Numbered from the stretch's first letter, positions 44,282 to 54,115 are shown. The stretch: 64,000 nucleotides of DNA from Mesobacillus jeotgali (GCF_014856545.2 NZ_CP109811.1:2660001-2724000), one strand, 5' to 3'. Numbers and translations are program-made. Notes: a model not told the origin generated them from the sequence alone.

Positions 44282-45664
44282 TTATTTTAATAAATCTGCG
44301 ATTTCCTGCTCACCTGTTTGCAAAGCATGCATCCTCGCAGTCATACCCGAATAATCTTTAATTTCGATGTCTGCACCTAGCTCTATCAGCAATTTGACTT
44401 TGTCGATTTCACCACTAAATACTGCATGAGTCATTGCTGTATAACCTGCGCTCATTTCCTGATAATTAGGATCTCCGCCCGCATTATAAAGCATGTTGAT
44501 CATTGAAGCATTCCCTCTTTCAGCAGCAGTCATGAAAGGGGTCATACCATAATCAGATTCGAAATTCGGGTCGGCATTTAGGTCCAGCAGCAACTGAACC
44601 ATCTGGGCATTATCATCCATAACAGCCCAGTCCAACGCTGTGTAACCATTGTAGTCTAATTGTCGGATATCTTCTCCACTTTCTATTAAACTTTCAACCT
44701 TCTTCGTATTTCCATTGATGACAGCTTCAATTAGCGGAGAAACTTCTATAGCTTCATCATAATATTCCTCTTCTGAATAAAATGCCGTATTCACCTCATT
44801 ATAGATCGTGAGACCGCCAACCATGGCCAGCCCAGTAAGCATAAATGAAGCAGTTACAAAAGCTATGAGCCCTCTTGTTTTTTTGGAAGGAATAATGACT
44901 GAAGTTGTTTCACCAAAAAAGACGCTAATTTCATTTATTCTTTTTGGAAGCGGTGGATGAGTTGATAAGATTTCTGCCAGCCAAACTACAAATCCTTTTT
45001 CCTTGTTGATTTGGTCTAGGTATTCTGTTTGGTTCACCCTTCTGAATAAGACTTTCCCAATAGCCAGCATGGTAAGTCCGTTTTTCGCTGCTGTTGGATT
45101 ACCTGTATAGAAGGCTGCATAGCGGTCACAAGTATATTCGCAAGCGCGCAAGTACATTTCTGCGAGTCCTGGAATCCACATTGATGGAAGGATGAACATC
45201 ATTTTGCCAAGGTGATTCCGTTTTATATGAGCGAGTTCATGGGCAAGGACAAACTGAACCTCTTCCTCAGCATTTTGTTCAATAAGGTCGAAAATCCCGG
45301 AGTAAACTACGACCATATTCCTGCCGAAAAAGCGCGTCGCAAAAGCGTTCATTATTCCGCCAGACTGGAGCACATATATATCCGGTGTCTGTTTTATTTC
45401 CATTTTGATGCATAAATCCTCGACGGTTGAATGAATAAGCGGAAATTGATCACCACCTATTTTCACGGCATTGAGCCTGATCTGTCCAATCATCAATGCA
45501 TGGAGTACCAATGAAATTATCAGGAATGCTGCAATGATAATTACCCCTACAATGGATAAAGCAAAAAGGATGTAAGAAGCAATACTAATACTTAATACAA
45601 TCCAGAAATATTTATTCTCATTTTTATGTATCAGGTTTTTCTCGTTGAAGTTTTCCTCTGTCAT
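44282..45664 (-). CDS. M48 metallopeptidase with C-terminal ankyrin repeats
   Basis: A 460-residue membrane protease fused to ankyrin repeats. The membrane helices flank a catalytic domain with zinc helix FVLAHELAHIKRNH near residue 140 and a third ligand Glu (AEMYLRACEYTCD region). After a third membrane helix near residue 270 come four ankyrin-type repeats (NGYTALDWAVMDDNAQMVQLL, YGMTPFMTAAERG and similar). The family is related to HtpX, which degrades misfolded membrane proteins. The ankyrin part would face the outside or inside depending on topology. RBS is GGAGATA. It is followed by an RDD gene. Confidence 0.88.
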   Translation of the reverse strand: MTEENFNEKNLIHKNENKYFWIVLSISIASYILFALSIVGVIIIAAFLIISLVLHALMIGQIRLNAVKIGGDQFPLIHSTVEDLCIKMEIKQTPDIYVLQSGGIMNAFATRFFGRNMVVVYSGIFDLIEQNAEEEVQFVLAHELAHIKRNHLGKMMFILPSMWIPGLAEMYLRACEYTCDRYAAFYTGNPTAAKNGLTMLAIGKVLFRRVNQTEYLDQINKEKGFVVWLAEILSTHPPLPKRINEISVFFGETTSVIIPSKKTRGLIAFVTASFMLTGLAMVGGLTIYNEVNTAFYSEEEYYDEAIEVSPLIEAVINGNTKKVESLIESGEDIRQLDYNGYTALDWAVMDDNAQMVQLLLDLNADPNFESDYGMTPFMTAAERGNASMINMLYNAGGDPNYQEMSAGYTAMTHAVFSGEIDKVKLLIELGADIEIKDYSGMTARMHALQTGEQEIADLLK

Positions 45665-45818
45665 TCCCAATATCTCCTTAATCACAATTAAATAGATTAT
45701 AGGAGATATTTATTAATTGGAATAGATGTTTTTTATAGGAATAGGAGCCTTATTTTAACTTTAAACTCCGAGATCAAGCTCCATAGCCTTGGAAAGGTTT
45801 CATCTACCCAAAACGGCA

Positions 45819-46901
45819 TTAATCCTTTTTAAAAAAGATTGTACTTTTTAAAACTCCTTTTTTGCTGTCTTTTTCAGTATCTGCCTTTCTGTTTTGATAT
45901 TGATCAATCAATTCATTGAGTCGCTCAAGCTGAAATGCATAATCATAAATCGCAGATCCAATGATTGTGAGACGAAGTCTATCATTCCGTGCAATGGACT
46001 TATCCTCGATGACCTTTTCCAGGAATAACCCGCTTTGCTGAAGAATATGTTCCATATCAATTTCCCGGATTTTCCCCGAATATTTCAGGAGAATCATCTC
46101 ATGGTATTGAATCAGTTCTTCGAATTGATCATCAAATTCATTTGTCTCCTCCGGTTCAGGCCGGCTTTGAAAGAAGTGGTCCTCGACGGTATCCAAAAGT
46201 CTCAAGCCTTGATGGAGGCAGGCAAGCATTTGTTTAAATACCACCAGTTCCCTCACATCAAGAGGTTTCACCTTTGATATTTTTTCTCTTTCCTCATCGA
46301 GAATTTTATAGAGTTCTTCTAGCTTGGCTACGTCCTTTTTCAGCTGACTCCATTGCCCCTGAAAAGTTTTCTCTGCGAGTTCATTGGATATGGCTGTCCT
46401 GATCAGCAATGACATGGTTCTAAAGCTGTTGTCCATTTTTTCGGTAAAATTCTTGTTGAAATTTGGAGGTGAGACTAATAGGTTAACAATGAAAGCAGAA
46501 CCCATCCCAACTAGGACAATGACAAATTTGTTTGCTGCTGTTAAAATCCCGTTGAATTCATGCGAACTCATCATGATTAAAACAGTAATCAGTGTTAAGG
46601 ATATTGAACTTTCCATTTTGAGCTTCAAGCTAATGATAATAACAATAACAGTAACTAACCCAATGACAATCGGGTTGTTTCCAAATAGATATATTGCTGC
46701 TATTGCGATGATCGCACCAAGAGTATTGGCCTGGAACTGCTCTAATACCTGTTTCCATGATCGATAAATCGATGGCTGCACCGTAAAAGTTGCTGCGATT
46801 GCTGCAAAGACTGGAGGCTCCAATCCTAGCCATTTTGTTATGTATAAAGCGAGTGCAACGGCCACTCCTGTCTTTAAAACTCTTGGACCTAAAGTTATCA
46901 T
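45819..46901 (-). CDS. Aromatic acid exporter family (YqjA-like) membrane protein
   Basis: A 360-residue protein with about six membrane helices in the first 150 residues (FAAIAATFTVQPSIYRSW and ISLTLITVLIMMSSHEFNG) and a long cytoplasmic helical domain after. It fits the ArAE_1 group (B. subtilis YqjA), proposed exporters of aromatic acids. The C-terminal part is charged, with coiled-coil potential. The ribosome site GGGAGTG lies 12 bases before the ATG. Confidence 0.8.
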   Translation of the reverse strand: MITLGPRVLKTGVAVALALYITKWLGLEPPVFAAIAATFTVQPSIYRSWKQVLEQFQANTLGAIIAIAAIYLFGNNPIVIGLVTVIVIIISLKLKMESSISLTLITVLIMMSSHEFNGILTAANKFVIVLVGMGSAFIVNLLVSPPNFNKNFTEKMDNSFRTMSLLIRTAISNELAEKTFQGQWSQLKKDVAKLEELYKILDEEREKISKVKPLDVRELVVFKQMLACLHQGLRLLDTVEDHFFQSRPEPEETNEFDDQFEELIQYHEMILLKYSGKIREIDMEHILQQSGLFLEKVIEDKSIARNDRLRLTIIGSAIYDYAFQLERLNELIDQYQNRKADTEKDSKKGVLKSTIFFKKD

Positions 46902-47083
46902 TTAAATCAATCACTCCCTAATGAGAACGCTTATAATCTAACATAACCTTCTTGATTGGAATAAAACATATTTCAATTATACGTTGATGGATCAGAGATT
47001 GGTATTTTTAGAAAACGAAAAGATTATCATTCCCTATAGCGGGAAATAATATTCAAGCAGCTTTTTAAAAAGGTGGGAACAGA

Positions 47084-48769
47084 ATGGTAATGCTGGATAA
47101 AAATCATGACCCTAGATTAAATGCCGCACTGATTGCACAACTATCAGGGAAAACTTTAAAAATTGATGAACTGGTTGAGGAGACAAACGAATTATTCGAA
47201 GAAGCTAGTGAGCATTACAAGCCTACAAATGTGAAATCATCAGGTATATCTTCTTTTTTCAATAATTTCACTGCTAATATGCGCAGATTCATCCAGACTA
47301 AATCTGCTTTCGATAACGCTATCTCGTATGAAACCATTGTTGATAAAAACGGAAATGTCTTTCCTGAATGGATGGAAAGATTGAACGAACAATATCAAAC
47401 TTTACTGAAGGAAATTGATCGCGAGGTCTATATGGAGGATTTTGGTGCGCTTGGGGATGGGACTACGGATTGCACAGAGGCTTTCAGAATGGCTCTTGGC
47501 AAAGGGCGTGTGAAAATATACATTCCCGAGGGTGTTTATATCGTCAGAGAGATGAAACTGCCCTCCTTCACCTATCTGGTCGGCGCCGGTAAAGGGAAAA
47601 CGGTTATCAAGCTGCATGATTCAGCACCAAAAAGCAGAAGACTTATAACAAATAAAAACCATCGTACTGGGAATCGAAATGTATATGTGAAGGGTTTGAC
47701 TCTGGATTGGAATGTTGAACGTTTGGGACAGGTCGAAAAAACCAGTACCTGGGGTAACCATTCCAGCTGTCTGCTTTATGCCAATGTAAAATATGGCTGG
47801 GTAAAGGATGTAGAAGGCGTTAACCCCGGTCTTCACTGTTTTGATATTTCATCTCCTCTATATAATTATTATGGTGATGGCTATCGGGCCCGTGGAGGAA
47901 GTGAGTTTATCTGGCTCGATAACCTCAATGGCTATGGTTTTGGTGATGACGGGATTACGACTCACCATAGTGATAATATCTTCATTTCAAATTGCCATAT
48001 GAGTGACCCAAGCGGGAAAACACATAAGAAGGGTTTTTCAAATTCGAATGGAATCGAAATAGATGATGGATCGAGAAATGTCTGGCTATTCAACAACTCA
48101 TCCGCCAGATGCTTTGGCGGTGTTGAAATCAAAGCCCATCATACGTCTTCCGCGGCTAATAATGTTGTCATCTTAGGCCATCTCTCTGTAAATGACAATC
48201 GATCTTATAATTTCAGGCATATAGGACACCACAAGGAAAATGATCCCGAATCAAAAACAGCAATCAACATACGAGCAGCAAATATCATATCATATAAGCC
48301 GATTCATACCGAGTTATATGCAAACTCCTCACCAAGGGCAATGGTAGTGTCAGCTTATAAAAATGTAGCTGTGAACCATTTTACTGCTATTGGTGACCCT
48401 TCCTATGAATATGGCGGTGAACCAGCAATTGCCATTCAGTATCGTTCGAGAAATGTTATTTTAAAAAATGTGGCATTAAGCGGTTTTACAAAAGCAGGCT
48501 CCGATATAAAGATATTTGGGGGCAGCAACCACGCAGATAATGTTAGAATTCGAAATGTTCTTTCCACACATTCGGCACCGAAAGCCATTCAGATAGGTAA
48601 AGGAGTCGCCATGGCTGAGGTTGAAAAGGTCTTTGCGGAGGCTGTCAATGGACAGACTGTAGTTGAACTTGCTGAAAATGAAAATAAAGCCATGGTAAAG
48701 GAAATTGATGCAAAAGGATTTAAAGAGGTTATTTGGGGAGGTTCTACCAGAAATCAGACAACCGTTTAA
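47084..48769 (+). CDS. Right-handed beta-helix (pectate lyase superfamily) protein
   Basis: A 561-residue protein without a signal peptide. Residues 1-115 are helical and charged (IDELVEETNELFEEASEHYK). From residue 120 the Pectate_lyase_3 start VYMEDFGALGDGTTDCTEAF leads into a long beta-helix with rungs such as NVYVKGLTLDW and IFISNCHMSD. That layout is typical of phage tail-spike or wall-polysaccharide enzymes (for example YobO type), but here the gene stands alone. The target polysaccharide is unknown. RBS is AAGGTGGG. A terminator follows. Confidence 0.8.
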   Translation: MVMLDKNHDPRLNAALIAQLSGKTLKIDELVEETNELFEEASEHYKPTNVKSSGISSFFNNFTANMRRFIQTKSAFDNAISYETIVDKNGNVFPEWMERLNEQYQTLLKEIDREVYMEDFGALGDGTTDCTEAFRMALGKGRVKIYIPEGVYIVREMKLPSFTYLVGAGKGKTVIKLHDSAPKSRRLITNKNHRTGNRNVYVKGLTLDWNVERLGQVEKTSTWGNHSSCLLYANVKYGWVKDVEGVNPGLHCFDISSPLYNYYGDGYRARGGSEFIWLDNLNGYGFGDDGITTHHSDNIFISNCHMSDPSGKTHKKGFSNSNGIEIDDGSRNVWLFNNSSARCFGGVEIKAHHTSSAANNVVILGHLSVNDNRSYNFRHIGHHKENDPESKTAINIRAANIISYKPIHTELYANSSPRAMVVSAYKNVAVNHFTAIGDPSYEYGGEPAIAIQYRSRNVILKNVALSGFTKAGSDIKIFGGSNHADNVRIRNVLSTHSAPKAIQIGKGVAMAEVEKVFAEAVNGQTVVELAENENKAMVKEIDAKGFKEVIWGGSTRNQTTV

Positions 48770-48781
48770 AATATATATGCA

Positions 48782-48809
48782 AAAGGAAGCAGTTCAAACT
48801 GCTTCCTTT
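48782..48809. terminator. Bidirectional terminator
   Basis: GGAAGCAGTT and AACTGCTTCC pair around a 2-base loop between convergent genes. Confidence 0.85.
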
Positions 48810-48810
48810 A

Positions 48811-49557
48811 TTATGATAGCACCCATTTTTCGATTGCCTGGGCGACTCCGTTATCCTGATTAGTACCTGTTACATCATCTGCGGCTTCTTTTACTGTTTC
48901 CTGGGCATTGCCCATCGCGACTCCAAGACCCGCTTCAGTGATCATTGCAATGTCATTCAGACTGTCTCCCACTGCCATTACATTATCCATTGATATTCCC
49001 AGCAGGTCACAAACCTTCTGCAGCCCAACAGCCTTATTGATGCCTAAAGCATTGACTTCGATATTTTTCAGGCTTGAATTGCTGATTTCGAATACATCTT
49101 TATCTTGTAATTCTTTGAGCACACTTTCCCTTATTTCATCTTCTTCAATATGGAAGCCAAATTTAATCCATTCTTGGGAAAACAGGTCTTTTGGCATATT
49201 ATTCCTCCAGACGTTTTCACTGCTTGTCGCCCAAAACCCTGTCTTATGCTTTTGGGACAGTTCAAACATCCATTGGATATGCTCAGTATCCACCTTACTT
49301 CTTTGTACCAATTCCCCATTCGGACCCCATATTTCTCCACCATTGACCGTCACAAGATAAGAAGACAGCTCCAGGGATAATACGTAATCCCTTGCTGTTT
49401 TGAGACTGCGGCCAGTACTCAGTACAACACGTACCCCTCTTCTTTCGGCTTCTTTAATCGCACGTCTATTCTCTTCTGTCACCTCATGCCTGTCATCTAG
49501 AAGTGTTCCATCCATATCCAGTGCAATCAGTTTGATATCCGGCTTTTTATTAATCAA
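48811..49557 (-). CDS. Cof-type HAD phosphatase
   Basis: A 248-residue haloacid-dehalogenase phosphatase of the Cof/YkrA group. The nucleophile and general-acid motif is LIALDMDGTLLDD near residue 10, motif II is LSTGRS, and the metal-binding end is VMAVGDSLNDIAMITEAG near residue 205. A C2-type cap lies between. It probably dephosphorylates sugar phosphates or flavin-related substrates. TTG start behind AAAGGAG. Confidence 0.93.
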   Translation of the reverse strand: MINKKPDIKLIALDMDGTLLDDRHEVTEENRRAIKEAERRGVRVVLSTGRSLKTARDYVLSLELSSYLVTVNGGEIWGPNGELVQRSKVDTEHIQWMFELSQKHKTGFWATSSENVWRNNMPKDLFSQEWIKFGFHIEEDEIRESVLKELQDKDVFEISNSSLKNIEVNALGINKAVGLQKVCDLLGISMDNVMAVGDSLNDIAMITEAGLGVAMGNAQETVKEAADDVTGTNQDNGVAQAIEKWVLS

Positions 49558-49577
49558 AATGAATCTCCTTTAGTTGT

Positions 49578-50411
49578 TTATATTTTATTATTGATACTAT
49601 CAATGGCCTGTTTTACCGTAGCGAAGGTACTGATGTTTGAAAAATCTACTCCACCCTCCACCGCAGCCTGGGCAAGCTCTGGTCTCATTCCAGTAGCAAT
49701 TGAGTCTACGCCCAACAGCCGTAAAACATTGTGGATATCAATAATGTGCTTGGCAATCGTTGCATCAATTGTAACGATTCCTGAAAAATCAATAATTAGT
49801 GACTGTATTTTTTGGTTTGCAACCAAAGGTATTGCCCTTTCCATTATCAGTCTGGCACGGTCATGATCCATTTTCCCTACTAAAGGCAGCACCGCTACAT
49901 TTTCTTGTACTGGTACGACAGGAGTGGATAGAATATCCACTTCAGCCTGCACTTCTTTCATCAGTTGTGAGGTTTGTCTTTCAAACGCAAATACAGTTTC
50001 ATTAATGCTAATATCAAGCATATTGTTCACTCTTTTATTGATCCAAATTAAATCTTCCGTGTTAACGCCATGCCTCAAACTAATTTCCGCCATTTTATCT
50101 ATAAAAACAATCCTCGTGGGAGGATACCTAAAAAGGATGTCAGAAATCCTGCCGCCTTTGGCTGCTTCCCGTTCTCCATTTTGCTTGCTCCATTCAAGAA
50201 GTCTCTTAGAAGTTGTTTCATCTTTAGTCATGATCGAGTCACCGAGAAAACTAAGATACTCTGTATAAACAATAATTGCCTGGTCAACTTCCTGCTTTGG
50301 TATCTCCACACCAATCAGTTCAAGTATGGAATTCACCATTTCCTTTGCGATAGGTTCGGAATTTTGCTGAAGTTCATTTGCTACTGCTGAGGTTGGATTC
50401 ACAAAGGTCAC
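49578..50411 (-). CDS. RsbR-family stressosome protein (RsbRD-like)
   Basis: A 277-residue co-antagonist of the general stress response. The N-terminal domain (non-haem globin-like helical bundle) occupies residues 1-150, joined by a linker to the STAS domain (VAVLPLVGKMDHDRARLIME). The phosphorylated region is IDFSGIVTIDATIAKHIID near residue 208, with Thr at both candidate sites. B. subtilis RsbRD (YqhA) has 278 residues. It would form part of a stressosome that feeds sigma-B. The GTG start follows AAGGAAG. Confidence 0.85.
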   Translation of the reverse strand: MTFVNPTSAVANELQQNSEPIAKEMVNSILELIGVEIPKQEVDQAIIVYTEYLSFLGDSIMTKDETTSKRLLEWSKQNGEREAAKGGRISDILFRYPPTRIVFIDKMAEISLRHGVNTEDLIWINKRVNNMLDISINETVFAFERQTSQLMKEVQAEVDILSTPVVPVQENVAVLPLVGKMDHDRARLIMERAIPLVANQKIQSLIIDFSGIVTIDATIAKHIIDIHNVLRLLGVDSIATGMRPELAQAAVEGGVDFSNISTFATVKQAIDSINNKI

Positions 50412-50528
50412 TTCCTTTTTTACTTAAGTTATTTCGTAAGTATTGTAGATTTCATAAAAAAAGTTTATGAGTAATCTTGTATTAGCTGTTCAAAATGCCT
50501 GGAAAGGCTCGGTTGCAAGTATCTTTTT

Positions 50529-50562
50529 TGGCACCAATCAATTCGGTAATTGCCTATTTTTT
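50529..50562 (+). terminator. Plus-strand terminator in an otherwise empty intergenic region
   Basis: GGC, CAATT, a CGGT tetraloop, AATTG and CC form a hairpin followed by TATTTTTTT. A short GCCT/AGGC hairpin precedes it near 50494. The gap 50412-50712 has no plus-strand gene that this could end, so a short untranslated RNA is possible. Confidence 0.45.
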
Positions 50563-50712
50563 TCATTAATTATAGAATACATCTTTAACAACAATTAATC
50601 TTCTTTAAACCTGCTAAAACCTTCTTTAGTTTTGAAAATGATCTGGTTGGCCTAGGTATATAATACTCCTGCTGTATATAGATTCCAAACCGTGATTGTT
50701 ACGTAACATGCT

Positions 50713-51429
50713 TCAATATTCCTTAGAGATTCTCGTCAACTCAAAAAACTCTTTCTCTGGCTTCATCCATTTCGCTCCTTTATCAGACACGAAATAAATT
50801 CCTTCTTCTAAATCGTAGTATACATCAACTTTTAAGCTGCCAAAATCGATAACGCTATTTCCGGTATAATAAACCTGTTGCCTGTCCGCTTCCAAAGCTC
50901 CATTTATCATACTGATTACCTGTCCAATTACTTGCTTATCCTTCATTTTGAAGCACTCGTCGCTACGGTCCGGCTGTTCGTTAATACAAATTTCTGAAAC
51001 TTCCATCTCGATCCATCTGTCAGCCCTCAGTTCTTCTCTTTTATCAAAAATGACTTCTGTTTGATTCAGGTTCTTATAATAGGACGCACTTATTGATAGT
51101 ACCCAGGATGTGTTATCTTTTTTCCAAAAAGAAGTAAATCCTGCTCCATCCTCTGTGTTTGTTGCGGAGGATTGTGACATCATTAATCTCCATCCATTAT
51201 TTGGTAGTTCCTTTTCGTAAAACTGCTTGATTTCTTCCCATTGGTCACCTTCGGCTTTATAAATCGGACTGGCTGGCTTCAATTCACTATAAAGCGGAAT
51301 ATCTTTTGTTCGTTCTGGTATTATGACAAGCCCTTCATATTTCTCTTCTTGTTTAATTTGAAAATAAAAAAGTCCGCCAAGAAATGACAAAATGATTAAA
51401 ATAAGTACACCCGTTTTCCCAAATTTCAA
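50713..51429 (-). CDS. Membrane-anchored hypothetical protein
   Basis: A 238-residue protein with one N-terminal membrane helix (GVLILIILSFLGGLFYF), the rest being outside. The external part is beta-rich, with WVLSISASYYKNLNQTEVIF and SVIDFGSLKVDVYYDLEEGIYFVS, and two Cys (EICINEQPDRSDECFK). No family recognised. The TTG start follows GAGGGA. It lies alone between the RsbR-like gene and YwbE. Confidence 0.7.
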   Translation of the reverse strand: MKFGKTGVLILIILSFLGGLFYFQIKQEEKYEGLVIIPERTKDIPLYSELKPASPIYKAEGDQWEEIKQFYEKELPNNGWRLMMSQSSATNTEDGAGFTSFWKKDNTSWVLSISASYYKNLNQTEVIFDKREELRADRWIEMEVSEICINEQPDRSDECFKMKDKQVIGQVISMINGALEADRQQVYYTGNSVIDFGSLKVDVYYDLEEGIYFVSDKGAKWMKPEKEFFELTRISKEY

Positions 51430-51589
51430 GTCTATCCCTCTTTGCCTTTATACTGTAGCTATTCTCGAATAATTCACGAAAAGAGCTCTACTTTATAATA
51501 ATGTAAAAAATGGTAGAATTGAATACTAATGGGTCGCTTTATATTATATATAAGACTATATTTAAAAATAATACTGCGGAGGGTCATGT

Positions 51590-51796
51590 ATGTCCAATAG
51601 AAGAGATGGCAAAAACCGAAATGAGATCAAACCCGGCATGAAAGTAAATATTGTCCTAAAGAATGACCAGAAAACCGGTAAGCTCACTCCTGGAATCGTG
51701 AAGGATCTGCTCACCAAATCCAGCTCACATCCCCACGGCATTAAGGTCAGGCTGGAGGACGGTCAGGTAGGCCGTGTAAAGGAAATACTGGAGTAG
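51590..51796 (+). CDS. ywbE: YwbE-family protein (DUF2196)
   Basis: A 68-residue conserved protein with KPGMKVNIVLKNDQKTGKLT followed by GIVKDLLTKSSSHPHGIKVR and LEDGQVGRVKEIL, the full signature of the YwbE family. The fold is a small KOW/SH3-like barrel, so an RNA-binding role is plausible but unproven. The ATG follows GGAGGGT. A terminator follows. Confidence 0.92.
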   Translation: MSNRRDGKNRNEIKPGMKVNIVLKNDQKTGKLTPGIVKDLLTKSSSHPHGIKVRLEDGQVGRVKEILE

Positions 51797-51859
51797 ACTC
51801 TACCTTGCCAATGCTGACTCACATGGAGTTGCATGGAAGTTCCCATAGACAATAAATAA

Positions 51860-51887
51860 GCATTAAAGGGCAGTCCCTTTAATGCTT
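51860..51887. terminator. Bidirectional terminator
   Basis: AGCATTAAAGG and CCTTTAATGCT pair around a 6-base loop. It also covers the last codon of the antiporter gene. Confidence 0.85.
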
Positions 51888-53031
51888 AATTAGTCTTTTC
51901 CTTTACTATTTCAACAATCATGTTATTCAATCGCGGTGCCAACTGGAACATGATCGTACCGATGATGGCAATCACCAAAATATAAATGCTGGCAAAGATC
52001 TTTAGCTCACCGGTTGCCAGTGCAGCTATGATCACGGAGAATTCTCCTCTTTGTGTCAGTGAGAGCCCCGCTTTCAATGAATCACTTCTTGAAAGACCAT
52101 ACCATTGCCCACCAATATAGCCTACGATTAATTTATGGATCAATGACCACAGAACGAGAACAATCAATAGACCTAAATAAGGAATGTCGCTTGTCATTTC
52201 GATATGAAGTCCAAAGTTCAGAAAGAAAAAGGGAAGGAAAATATTCCTTACTGGCAATGCAGCTTTTTCTACCTTGTCCTTAATTGAAAGCTCAGACAGC
52301 ATCATTCCGGCAAGAAAAGCCCCGATAACCTCTGATAACCCAAGGAGCATCGCAATCCCGCCATATGTTAGCGCAATGCCCGTAATTAACACAATAAAAA
52401 TATCATCCTGGTCAATCTCTTTTAAAATTGATTCGACCTTTTTGAAGACCACCTTAGCGAAGAAAACGGCAATTCCTGCAAGAAGTACAATTTTTAATAA
52501 TATTAACAGAAAATCAGTGACCGTAAAACCATCCCCCGTAAGACCAATCAATACAGTTACAAGAATTGGCGCTATTAAATCCTCAAACACCAGGATTAGA
52601 AGCATGAATTCTGATTCTTTGTTTTGCGTCCTATTCTTATGTTCAAGCAACTTTGCTGTGATAGAGGAACTAGTAGCGTAGACAATGCCACCGACAATTA
52701 AAGAGGAAACCCAGTCTAAACCGAACAACAGGCTGATCACGGCAGTCACGAAAATGCCGAGAAATGCATCCAGGAAGCCTCCTCTCCAGATTTTTGTACT
52801 GCTGGTAATAAGTCTTTTTACTGGAAACTTCATCCCTAAGATAAAAAATAGAAGGACTAACCCAATTTCCCCGGCTACTTCGATTACCTTAGATTCCTTA
52901 ATAACCAGGGATAAAATGAGCCCAAGCAAAATAAATAATAATATATCCGGTATTTTTATTATTTTGATACCGATCATACCTATCAAAAAAAGCACCAATA
53001 AAAAGAGTCCAATGACTAAAGTAAGATTCAA
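51886..53031 (-). CDS. Monovalent cation:proton antiporter (CPA2)
   Basis: A 381-residue membrane protein with about 12 helices of the KefB/KhtU type, exchanging K+ or Na+ for H+. GIVYATSSSITAKLLEHKNRTQN near residue 125 and LILVFEDLIAPILVTVLIG near residue 155 hold the ion-binding Asp, with SLTQRGEFSVIIAALA near residue 330. No TrkA-N or TrkA-C domain is fused, and no KhtT-like partner gene is adjacent. The TTG at 53031 is used for its AAAAGGTG; the upstream TTG 53052 gives a Cys-rich extra start. Confidence 0.85.
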   Translation of the reverse strand: MNLTLVIGLFLLVLFLIGMIGIKIIKIPDILLFILLGLILSLVIKESKVIEVAGEIGLVLLFFILGMKFPVKRLITSSTKIWRGGFLDAFLGIFVTAVISLLFGLDWVSSLIVGGIVYATSSSITAKLLEHKNRTQNKESEFMLLILVFEDLIAPILVTVLIGLTGDGFTVTDFLLILLKIVLLAGIAVFFAKVVFKKVESILKEIDQDDIFIVLITGIALTYGGIAMLLGLSEVIGAFLAGMMLSELSIKDKVEKAALPVRNIFLPFFFLNFGLHIEMTSDIPYLGLLIVLVLWSLIHKLIVGYIGGQWYGLSRSDSLKAGLSLTQRGEFSVIIAALATGELKIFASIYILVIAIIGTIMFQLAPRLNNMIVEIVKEKTN

Positions 53032-53207
53032 CCTGCAACAACACCTTTTCAATTTTTAAGAGCAATAACCTTCCTAATTACTACCCACTTTCCTAAAAAT
53101 CAACACTGGAAATAAAATTATGGAAGGCCTTTCTTTTAGTTTGGCTGAAAAGTTGTGGTAAAATTAGTTATAAAAGTCATATGGAAGAATCTATTAAGGG
53201 GGAAGAA

Positions 53208-54101
53208 ATGAACAGCATTCCAGAACGAGCCCTTGTTCAACAGCAGCATAAGGGCATCACGAAGACTAAACTCGCAAAAAGAATTTTTTTCATCATTTTC
53301 GGTGCTGTCCTGATGGGCGTAGGAATTGAGGAATTCCTGGTCCCGAACAAAATTCTTGATGGCGGTATTGTCGGCATCTCAATCATCCTCTCACATCTGA
53401 CGGGCTGGCGCCTCGGCCTCTTTATTTTTATTCTGAACATCCCTTTCTTTTTCATTGGCTATAAGCAAATCGGCAAGACATTTGCGCTATCCACACTATT
53501 GGGAATCACTGTTCTATCTTTAACGACCAGCTTCCTTCATGATTGGCCTGTTTTTACAGAAGATTTACTCCTGGCTACTGTTTTTGGAGGAATCGTTCTC
53601 GGTGCTGGAGTAGGGATTGTTATTCGGTACGGCGGTTCTTTAGATGGTACGGAAATTCTTGCGATTCTGGCAAACAGAAGACTGCCATTTTCAGTTGGGG
53701 AAGTAATCATGTTTTTTAACATCTTCATCTTTGGTACCGCTGGCTTTGTCTTTGGCTGGGACAGGGCAATGTATTCCATCCTTGCCTATTTCATTGCCTT
53801 TAAAACGATTGATATCGTCATCGCTGGACTCGATGAATCAAAAGCAGCCTGGATTATAAGTGAACAGCACAAGGAAATCGGTGATGCAATCATGGCTCGT
53901 CTTGGCAGGGGAGTCACGTATTTGACTGGCGAGGGTGCATATACAGGTGATGACAAGAAAGTCATTTTTTGTGTGATCACTCGTCTTGAGGAAGCTAAAT
54001 TGAAATCCATTGTCGAAGAATTGGATGAGTCAGCGTTCCTAGCTGTCGGGAATATTGCAGAAGTGCGTGGCGGCAGGTTTAAAAAACGGAATATACACTA
54101 G
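53208..54101 (+). CDS. YitT-family membrane protein, first copy
   Basis: A 297-residue protein with about five membrane helices (YitT_membrane, PF02588), followed by the cytoplasmic DUF2179 domain (KKVIFCVITRLEEAKLKSIVE). The family is abundant in Bacillus and of unknown transport role. The signature GAGVGIVIRYGGSLDGTEIL near residue 140 is clear. RBS AAGGGGGAAG selects the ATG at 53208. A second copy lies at 55291-56103. Confidence 0.9.
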   Translation: MNSIPERALVQQQHKGITKTKLAKRIFFIIFGAVLMGVGIEEFLVPNKILDGGIVGISIILSHLTGWRLGLFIFILNIPFFFIGYKQIGKTFALSTLLGITVLSLTTSFLHDWPVFTEDLLLATVFGGIVLGAGVGIVIRYGGSLDGTEILAILANRRLPFSVGEVIMFFNIFIFGTAGFVFGWDRAMYSILAYFIAFKTIDIVIAGLDESKAAWIISEQHKEIGDAIMARLGRGVTYLTGEGAYTGDDKKVIFCVITRLEEAKLKSIVEELDESAFLAVGNIAEVRGGRFKKRNIH

Positions 54102-54115
54102 AATACAGCAAACAA

